From Pseudomonadota bacterium (GTDB lineage Bacteria > Pseudomonadota > Gammaproteobacteria > Burkholderiales > Burkholderiaceae_F), in NCBI GenBank assembly GCA_021842465.1, contig JAKBZN010000002.1, positions 62,001-126,000 of the forward strand: DNA of 64,000 nucleotides. Direction: 5' to 3'. Below the pieces are notes generated by a model that worked only from the letters and a program-made list of their open reading frames with translations, did no database searches and was not told the origin of the DNA. Below, in pieces: positions 54,672-64,000 of this stretch (the first letter of the stretch is position 1; each line of letters opens with the position of its first letter). Position numbers and translations under genes: made by a program.

Positions 54672-55103
54672 ATGCCCAAGAGAATCATCACCAAAACCAG
54701 TTTGCCCAAAATCCTGCGCGAACTGGACCGCTGGGAAGGCAAACTGACCTGGCCCTTGTTTTGCGATCGCGTCGCCAAAGTGCTGGATGTGCCTTCGGTA
54801 TCGCGGCATACGATGTACCTTTACCCTGCGATCAAAGAGCGTTTTGAACAGCGCCAGAAGGACTTGCGGGAGGCTAAAGAGGCGCTTCCCAGAGATTACA
54901 CCCTGGAAACGGCAAATCGCCGGATTGCAGACCTTGAAGCACAGGTCAAAAGGCTGGAAGAGACTAATAACTTGCTGCTTGATCAGTTCCGTCGCTGGCA
55001 ATACAACGCCTATGCAAACAATGTGCGGATGGATCTTCTGGCCTGGGACAAACCCTTGCCAGAGATCAACCGATCCGGGCGCCGCGAAAAGCGAAAGGGC
55101 TAG
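54672..55103 (+). CDS. ginD: Small coiled-coil protein, GinD/TnpC-like
   Basis: 143 residues, four bases after ginC. An N-terminal helical region resembles a DNA-binding segment (LTWPLFCDRVAKVLDVPSVSRHTMYLYP), followed by a coiled coil (~75-115; AKEALPRDYTLETANRRIADLEAQVKRLEE range). This matches the fourth small gene in GInt operons and the TnpC-type partner of Tn554, required for or directing recombination. Confidence 0.75.
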   Translation: MPKRIITKTSLPKILRELDRWEGKLTWPLFCDRVAKVLDVPSVSRHTMYLYPAIKERFEQRQKDLREAKEALPRDYTLETANRRIADLEAQVKRLEETNNLLLDQFRRWQYNAYANNVRMDLLAWDKPLPEINRSGRREKRKG

Positions 55104-55189
55104 CTTCGTTGATCAAAAATCCCAAAAACGATTTCGCCGAGCCAATGATCGCCGGCTCATAAAAGCACCAAAAATTGGATAAGCACACG

Positions 55190-57985
<2,796 letters not shown>

Positions 57986-57989
<4 letters not shown>

Positions 57990-59527
57990 GTGACGAGGTT
58001 ATGGATAGCGCCGTCGCAGCGCCACGCCGCAAATCCATCCTTGAACTGGCGGCGGCGGAGGCGCAGGCCTTTCTGCTGAAGCCGGAGAGCTATTGCAGCC
58101 TTGATCTTCCGCCCTATATTCGCTTCGATGCTTTGATCGAGGCAACACATGAGGCGCTTACAGGGAAAAAGCTTTCGGACTTGTCCTCCAAGCCGCGAGA
58201 TCATGATGACGTGAATTACACCATCCTCAACAACAAGGACGGCAAGTTTGCGTGGCGACCGTTTCAGTTAATTCACCCTGCGCTGTATGTCTCGCTTGTG
58301 CACCAGCTGACGACGGACGCCCACTGGCAATCGCTGGTGGAGCGTTTCGCCGCATTCTCTGCAAACAGGAAGATTCACTGCCTGAGCCTGCCGGTTGTCT
58401 CGCTGTTGGGGGAGAAAGACAAAGCGGAACAGGTTTCCCAGTGGTGGCATTCAGTGGAGCAGCGCTCCATCGAGTTGTCGCTGGAATACGACTACCTGAT
58501 TGAAACCGACATCACCGATTGCTACGGCGCCATCTACACCCACTCGATCGCGTGGGCCGTACACACCAAGGAAGTAGCGAAAGCAAACCCAAACCGAACC
58601 GACAAGACACTGCTCGGTAACATCATCGACGCCCATATCCAGGACATGCGGCATGGGCAAACCAACGGCATTCCGCAAGGCTCTGCGCTGATGGATTTCA
58701 TCGCCGAACTGGTGCTTGGCTTTGCCGACCATGAATTGTCCGAAAAGATTCAGGCTTCGAAGATCAAGGATTATTGCATCCTGCGCTACCGGGACGATTA
58801 CCGGGTCTTCGTCAATAACCCACAGGATGGTGAGCAACTCATCAAGTTGCTGACCGAAGTCATGATTGGTCTTGGTCTGAAACTCAACCCCGGAAAGACC
58901 AAAACAAGCAACGATGTGGTACGCGCATCGATCAAGGGCGACAAGCTCGCTTGGATCTTCCGCAAGCACAGCGAAAAGAGCCTGCAAAAGCACCTGCTCA
59001 TCATCCATGACCACGCTATGAGGTTTTCCCATGCAGGCAGTCTTGTGGTGGCGCTGAACGCGTTCCACAAACGCATTGCACGCTCGAAGCGCGTGCTCGA
59101 ACAGCCGATGCCCATGATCGCCATCGTGGTTGACATTGCCTATCGTAACCCACGCACCTATGCCATCTGCGCTGCAATTCTCAGCAAGCTGATGAGTTCT
59201 TTGCCATCGGAAGAAGAAAAGACGGCCGTTGCAGAAAAGATCAAGGCCCGGTTTGCCAAGATCCCTAACACTGGGCATATGCAGATATGGATACAGCGCA
59301 TCACCTTGCCTATCGACAAAAGCATTTCGTATGAGGAACCGATCTGCAAGCTGGTATCGGGGGAAGACGTGTCGCTGTGGAACATGCAGTGGATTACCAA
59401 CGAGGAATTGAAGACGTCGATTGCCACGTCGGTGATCGACAAAAACGTGCTTCAAGAGTTGGAACCTGTGATCACAACCAAAGAAGTCGAACTGTTTCAG
59501 TCAAAGGAAATGGAGGGCTACTACTGA
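57986..59527 (+). CDS. Abi/UG-type reverse transcriptase embedded in the type I RM operon
   Basis: 513 residues. RT motifs are IETDITDCYGAIYTHSIAWAVH (first Asp175), GIPQGSALMDFIAELVLG (228 onward) and the active site Y268-R-D-D in LRYRDDYRVFV; LKLNPGKTKTS matches motif 6. Tyr-Arg-Asp-Asp instead of Tyr-Ala-Asp-Asp, and the YTHSI-WA pattern, are features of Abi and UG (DRT) defence RTs, not of retrons, group II introns or DGRs. After residue ~320 a helical region without a recognisable domain fills the role of the alpha-repeat domain of Abi RTs. I cannot assign a UG class. Its coupling to hsdS and hsdR suggests protein-primed or template-free DNA synthesis linked to restriction. Confidence 0.85.
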
Positions 59528-59610
59528 TGGCGATCATCAAACTATCGATCCAGGTACACGAAATGCCACGCCTGCCGCGTGCCTGCACTGAGCTTAGGGA
59601 AACCCTATGA
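59527..59610 (+). CDS. 27-codon micro-ORF linking the RT and nuclease genes
   Basis: ATG 59527 overlaps the RT stop as TGATG, and the TGA at 59608-59610 overlaps the next start as ATGA. The peptide (MAIIKLSIQVHEMPRLPRAC plus seven more) matches no family I know. Its best-supported role is as a translational bridge between the RT and the DUF262 gene; a functional peptide is possible. Confidence 0.5.
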   Translation: MAIIKLSIQVHEMPRLPRACTELRETL

Positions 59611-61709
59611 AAGCGACCGAAGCCAAGCTGCTCGATTTCCTGAAGAGATCCCCGCAGTTCATCATCCCAATCTACCAGCGCACCTATTCCTGGAGTTCGC
59701 CGCAGTGCCAGCAACTGTGGGATGACATCCTGCGTGCTGGCAGTAATGATGCCATCGGCGGGCATTTCATCGGTTCGGTGGTGTATATCGAGCAGGGTCT
59801 GTATCAGGTGTCCAGCCAGTCGCCGCTGCTGGTGATCGACGGCCAGCAGCGCCTGACAACGGCCATGCTGATCATCGAGGCGCTGTGCCGTCAACTGGGT
59901 GAGGCCGAGCCCATCGATGGCTTCTCGGCCAAGAAGCTGCGCAACTACTACCTGCTCAACCCGCTGGAAGACGGCGAGCGCGGCTTCAAGCTGTTGCTGA
60001 CGCAGACCGACAAGGACAGCCTGCTGGCCCTGCTGCGCCAGAAGCCCTGGCCGGCCCAGCCTTCGCTGCGCATTCAGGAGAACTATGCCTTCTTCGAGCA
60101 GCAGGTAACGGCGCTGACCGACCTCACGCCACTGTGCCGGGGGCTGGCGAAGCTGATCATTGTGGATATCGCCCTCAGCCGCGAGCAGGACAACCCGCAA
60201 CTGATCTTCGAGAGCATGAACTCCACCGGGCGGGCGCTCAGCCAGGCCGACCTGATCCGCAACTTCGTACTGATGGGGCTGACGCCGGCGCACCAAACCC
60301 GGCTGTACGAAGACCACTGGCGGCCGATGGAGGTGGCCTTCGGCCAGGAAGGCTATGGCGAGCACTTCGACTGGTTCATGCGCCACTACCTGACGGTGCG
60401 CACCGGCGACCTGCCCAAGATCGGTGATGTGTACGAGGCATTCAAGGCTTTTGCCCGCACGTCCGAGCAGGCGTCGGCCGGGGTGGATGCGCTGGTGGCC
60501 GACATCCATACCTTCGGTGGTTACTACTGCGCCATGGCGCTGGGGCAGGAAACTACCAAGGCACTGGCCGAAGCCTTCCAGGATTTGCGCGAGCTGAAGG
60601 TGGATGTGGCTTACCCCTTTATGCTGGAACTCTATGATGACTTCGCCCGTGCCCGCCTGAGCAAGGATGACTTCTTCGCTGCGGTGCGGCTGGTGGAAGC
60701 CTATGTGTTCCGGCGTGCCGTGTGCGCCATCCCTACCAACTCCCTGAACAAGACCTTCGCCAACTTTGGCCGGGCCTTGAAGAAGGACCGCTACCTGGAA
60801 AGCATTCAGGCGCACTTTCTCAGCCTGCCGTCCTACCGGCGCTTTCCCGGTGACGAGGAGTTCAAGCGCGAGCTGAGTGTGCGCGACTTATACAACTTCC
60901 GCAGCCGCAGCTACTGGTTGCGGCGGCTGGAGAACCACGGTCGCAAGGAACGGGTGCCGGTGGATGAATACACCATCGAGCACATCCTGCCGCAGAACGA
61001 GAACCTCCCTGCCAAATGGCGTGAGGCGCTGGGTCCCGACTGGCAGCGGGTGCAGGCGAGCTGGCTGCACACCCTCGGCAACCTGACGCTCACCGGCTAC
61101 AACGCCGAATACAGCGACCGCCCCTTTGCCGACAAGCGCGACATGCCCGGTGGCTTCAAGCACAGCCCGCTGCGCCTGAATGAGGGCCTGGGTGTGCTCG
61201 ACACCTGGGACGAGGCCGCCATCCAGGTCCGCGCCCAGCGCCTGGCCGCGGAGGCGGTGATGGTCTGGCAGGCCCCCGCACTGTCAGCGGAGGTACTCGC
61301 CGGCTATCGGCTGCCGTCGTCTGTCAGCGTCGGCTACGACCTGAGCGATCACCCGCAACTGGCCGCAGGTGCCGCCATGCGGGCCCTGTTCGATGCGCTG
61401 CGCAAGGAGGTGATGGCGCTGGACCCCGGTGTCACCGAGGAAGTGCTCAAGCTGTATATCGCTTTCAAGGCCGAGACCAACTTTGTGGATGTGGTGCCAC
61501 AAAAAAGCCGCCTGCGGCTGTCCCTGAACATGGCCTTCCATGAACTGCACGACCCCAAGGGCCTGGCCAAGGATGTGACCAACCTCGGCCGCTGGGGCAA
61601 TGGCGATGTCGAGGTCGGCCTAAGTACCCTGGAGGAACTGCCCTATGTCATGGGGCTGGTACGCCAGGCCTTTGAGAAGCAGATGGGGAATGGCGGAGGG
61701 GATAGTTGA
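59607..61709 (+). CDS. DUF262/DUF1524 GmrSD-like nuclease with DUF5655-like C-terminus
   Basis: 700 residues. DUF262 has PIYQRTYSW (21-29) and the ParB-like nucleotide-binding motif [12 protein letters not shown] (77-88); [20 protein letters not shown] follows. The HNH-type DUF1524 domain contains [11 protein letters not shown] (His459 region) and [17 protein letters not shown]. The last ~110 residues match the DUF5655-type cap. GmrSD enzymes cut phage DNA with glucosylated hydroxymethylcytosine and act against modified phages, which escape ordinary type I restriction. GC content is higher than in the gin genes. The stop overlaps hsdR as TGATG. Confidence 0.88.
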   Translation: MKATEAKLLDFLKRSPQFIIPIYQRTYSWSSPQCQQLWDDILRAGSNDAIGGHFIGSVVYIEQGLYQVSSQSPLLVIDGQQRLTTAMLIIEALCRQLGEAEPIDGFSAKKLRNYYLLNPLEDGERGFKLLLTQTDKDSLLALLRQKPWPAQPSLRIQENYAFFEQQVTALTDLTPLCRGLAKLIIVDIALSREQDNPQLIFESMNSTGRALSQADLIRNFVLMGLTPAHQTRLYEDHWRPMEVAFGQEGYGEHFDWFMRHYLTVRTGDLPKIGDVYEAFKAFARTSEQASAGVDALVADIHTFGGYYCAMALGQETTKALAEAFQDLRELKVDVAYPFMLELYDDFARARLSKDDFFAAVRLVEAYVFRRAVCAIPTNSLNKTFANFGRALKKDRYLESIQAHFLSLPSYRRFPGDEEFKRELSVRDLYNFRSRSYWLRRLENHGRKERVPVDEYTIEHILPQNENLPAKWREALGPDWQRVQASWLHTLGNLTLTGYNAEYSDRPFADKRDMPGGFKHSPLRLNEGLGVLDTWDEAAIQVRAQRLAAEAVMVWQAPALSAEVLAGYRLPSSVSVGYDLSDHPQLAAGAAMRALFDALRKEVMALDPGVTEEVLKLYIAFKAETNFVDVVPQKSRLRLSLNMAFHELHDPKGLAKDVTNLGRWGNGDVEVGLSTLEELPYVMGLVRQAFEKQMGNGGGDS

Positions 61710-64000
61710 TGGCCTTTCTATCCGAAGCCCAACTGGAAACCGCGCTGCTCACGCAGCTGACTGGGCTGGGCTTCGCCTGCGCCTCGGACGAGGTCATCGG
61801 CCCCGACGGCAAGCAACCGGAGCGGGAAGCCTACGACGAGGTGGTGTTGAAAGGCCGGCTTGGCAATGCGGTGGCGCGACTGAACCCTGGCCTGCCATTC
61901 GAGGCGTGTCAGGACGCAATTCGGAAGGTGACGCAGTCCGAACTGCCCTCACTGCGCGAGGAGAACCGCCGCCTCCACAAGCTGATGACAGAAGGCGTGG
62001 ACGTCGAGTACTTCGCCGACGACGGCACGCTCACTGCGGGCAAGGTATCGCTCATCGACTTTGAACGGCCAGAGCAGAACGACTGGCTGGCCGTAAGCCA
62101 GTTCGTGGTGATCAACGGCCAGAACAACCGGCGGCCCGATGTTGTGGTGTTCGTGAACGGCTTGCCGCTCGGTGTGATTGAACTGAAGGCACCAGGTAGC
62201 GCCGGGGCGCATCTGTTGGGTGCATTCAACCAGCTGCAGACCTACAAGCAGCAGATTCCGGCACTGTTCAACACCAACGCGCTGCTGGTGACATCGGACG
62301 GCATTGCCGCCCGGGTGGGGTCACTCTCGGCAGACCTTGAGCGCTTCATGCCGTGGCGTACCACCGACGGCACGGCCGTTGCACCGAAGGGCGCGCCGGA
62401 ACTCTCGACACTGATCGAAGGTGTGTTCGAACAGCGCCGCCTGCTGGCCTTGCTGCGTGATTTCACGGTCTTTGGCGAAACCGGATCGGGACTCGTCAAG
62501 ATCATCGCCGGCTACCACCAGTTCCATGCGGTGCAACACGCGGTCAACAGCACGGTGACTGCGTCCGCGCCGGGCGGCAATCAACGGGTCGGGGTCATCT
62601 GGCACACCCAGGGCTCCGGCAAAAGTCTGCTGATGGCGTTTTACGCCGGACAGCTCGTTAAGCACCCGGAAATGGCCAATCCGACGCTGGTGGTGTTGAC
62701 CGACCGCAACGATCTGGACGATCAGCTTTTCTCGACGTTCTCGATGTGCCGCGATCTGATCCGGCAGACGCCGGTGCAGGCCGAGAGCCGCGAAGATCTG
62801 CAGAAGGTCTTGAACCGCGCATCGGGTGGCGTGATATTCACGACCCTGCAGAAGTTTGGCGAGATCGCCGAGCCGCTTACCACACGACGCAACGTGGTCG
62901 TCATCGCGGATGAAGCGCATCGCAGCCAATACGGCTTCAAGGCCAAGGTGGACGCGAAGACCGGCGAGATTTCCTATGGCTTCGCAAAGTACATGCGTGA
63001 TGCCCTGCCGAACGCATCCTTCATCGGCTTTACCGGCACGCCCATCGAGGCGGACGACGTCAACACCCCGGCGGTGTTCGGCAATTACATCGATGTCTAT
63101 GACATCAGCCGCGCCGTCGAGGATGGTGCGACGGTGCCGATCTATTACGAATCGCGGCTGGCACGCATCGAACTCAACGAGGACGAGAAGCCGAAGATTG
63201 ACGCCGAGGTCAACGAACTGACCGAGGAAGATTCCGAGGCTGACCAAGAGCGCTTCAAGAAGAAGTGGTCAACCGTCGAAGCCCTGGTCGGCAGCGACAA
63301 GCGCCTGGCGTTGGTGGCCAAGGACATGGTCGCCCACTTTGAGGATCGCGTGGCTGCCCTCGATGGCAAAGCGATGGTGGTGTGCATGAGCCGCAGCATT
63401 TGCGTGAAGCTCTACAACGAGATCGTCAAGCTGCGCCCGGATTGGCACAGCGCCGATGACAAAGCGGGCGTGGTCAAGATCGTGATGACGGGGGCGGCGA
63501 GCGACCCGCAGGAGTGGCAGCAGCACATCGGCAACAAGGCGCGGCGTGATCTGCTGGCCAAGCGTGCTCGTGATCCGAACGACTCGCTCAAGCTGGTGAT
63601 CGTTCGGGATATGTGGCTCACCGGCTTTGACGCTCCGTGCATGCACACGATGTACGTAGACAAGCCGATGCAGGGCCACGGGCTGATGCAGGCGATTGCG
63701 CGCGTGAACCGCGTGTTCCGGGACAAGCCGGCCGGCCTGATCGTGGACTACATCGGCATCGCGCAAAACCTGAAGTCGGCCCTGCAGCAGTACTCAAAGA
63801 ACGACCAGGCCAACACCGGCGTCGACGAAGCGCAGGCCATCGCGGTGATGATGGAGAAGTACGAGGTCGTGCGGGACATGTGCCACGGCTACGACTACGC
63901 ATCCGCGATGAACGGGACCCCGCAAGAGCGTTTGGCCATGATGGCGGGAGCCATCGAGTGGATTCTCGATCTGCAGCAGAAGCTGGCGGCGAAGGAAAAG
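61709..64000 (+). CDS. hsdR: Type I restriction enzyme motor/nuclease subunit (3' end off the window)
   Basis: 764 codons are present and the frame is open at the right edge; full HsdR is usually near 1000 residues. The nuclease domain has [18 protein letters not shown] (~142-160). Motor motifs are HTQGSGKSL (Walker A, 302-306), [10 protein letters not shown] (DEAH 401-404) and [10 protein letters not shown]. It translocates DNA and cuts unmethylated targets as part of an R2M2S complex with the hsdM and hsdS products. It is the last gene seen of the coupled operon. Confidence 0.94.
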   Translation, partial: MAFLSEAQLETALLTQLTGLGFACASDEVIGPDGKQPEREAYDEVVLKGRLGNAVARLNPGLPFEACQDAIRKVTQSELPSLREENRRLHKLMTEGVDVEYFADDGTLTAGKVSLIDFERPEQNDWLAVSQFVVINGQNNRRPDVVVFVNGLPLGVIELKAPGSAGAHLLGAFNQLQTYKQQIPALFNTNALLVTSDGIAARVGSLSADLERFMPWRTTDGTAVAPKGAPELSTLIEGVFEQRRLLALLRDFTVFGETGSGLVKIIAGYHQFHAVQHAVNSTVTASAPGGNQRVGVIWHTQGSGKSLLMAFYAGQLVKHPEMANPTLVVLTDRNDLDDQLFSTFSMCRDLIRQTPVQAESREDLQKVLNRASGGVIFTTLQKFGEIAEPLTTRRNVVVIADEAHRSQYGFKAKVDAKTGEISYGFAKYMRDALPNASFIGFTGTPIEADDVNTPAVFGNYIDVYDISRAVEDGATVPIYYESRLARIELNEDEKPKIDAEVNELTEEDSEADQERFKKKWSTVEALVGSDKRLALVAKDMVAHFEDRVAALDGKAMVVCMSRSICVKLYNEIVKLRPDWHSADDKAGVVKIVMTGAASDPQEWQQHIGNKARRDLLAKRARDPNDSLKLVIVRDMWLTGFDAPCMHTMYVDKPMQGHGLMQAIARVNRVFRDKPAGLIVDYIGIAQNLKSALQQYSKNDQANTGVDEAQAIAVMMEKYEVVRDMCHGYDYASAMNGTPQERLAMMAGAIEWILDLQQKLAAKEK

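Overview
The window is high-GC proteobacterial chromosome. Gene order points to a betaproteobacterium, Burkholderiales-like: a cysI-DUF934-cysH-cysD-cysN block with cbiX and ybiB, birA-coaX, DUF493-lipB-lipA, divergent yraN/rsmI, mrdA-rodA-rlpA, and a PEP-CTERM surface protein. This is inference from synteny and protein style; no database search was possible.

Layout. 1-9.8 kb: signalling and envelope genes (HDOD protein, SET-domain protein, DsbD/ScsB-type reductase, OmpR-type regulator with its kinase, a LuxR-type regulator facing an unusual NarX-like kinase, a Spy/CpxP-like protein, an exported creatininase-like protein). 10-14.2 kb, minus strand: queC, CDP-diacylglycerol pyrophosphatase, cobA, a small membrane protein, coaX and birA, tightly packed. 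14.2-18.1 kb, plus strand: ferredoxin, hydrolase, DUF493, lipB, lipA and a heme O synthase, converging on cyoABCD (18.1-22.0 kb). 22.2-28.3 kb: an MFS transporter, then a periplasmic redox cluster of unknown purpose (solute-binding protein, DsrE protein, five-haem cytochrome c, CopD-like protein, 37-residue membrane peptide). 28.4-36.9 kb: BON lipoprotein, yraN, rsmI, rlpA, rodA, mrdA, a LOG-family protein and a beta-CASP metallo-nuclease.

36.9-41.3 kb holds a complete diversity-generating retroelement (DGR): a PEP-CTERM target with a C-terminal variable repeat, avd, a 140-bp template repeat and a reverse transcriptase. VR and TR differ at 21 positions, 20 of them adenines in TR, which is the signature of adenine-specific mutagenic retrohoming. 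The RT ends in a MutS domain I-like module. The target sits behind a near-perfect sigma-54 promoter and repeated TGTCG-TTTTTACA motifs, and inverted homologous segments flank the cassette.

41.3-49.0 kb is assimilatory sulfate reduction with siroheme support. ssb and its terminator (49.1-49.7 kb) mark the edge of a mobile island that continues past the right end. Its first genes are three large tyrosine recombinases plus a small coiled-coil protein, the ginABCD arrangement of GInt islands. Its cargo is a translationally coupled string: hsdM, hsdS, an Abi/UG-like reverse transcriptase, a 27-codon micro-ORF, a DUF262/DUF1524 (GmrSD-like) nuclease and hsdR (cut by the window end). Every junction from hsdM to hsdR overlaps by 1 to 11 bases, so this looks like one composite anti-phage operon. 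The window thus carries two unrelated reverse transcriptases, one that diversifies a surface protein and one embedded in a restriction locus.
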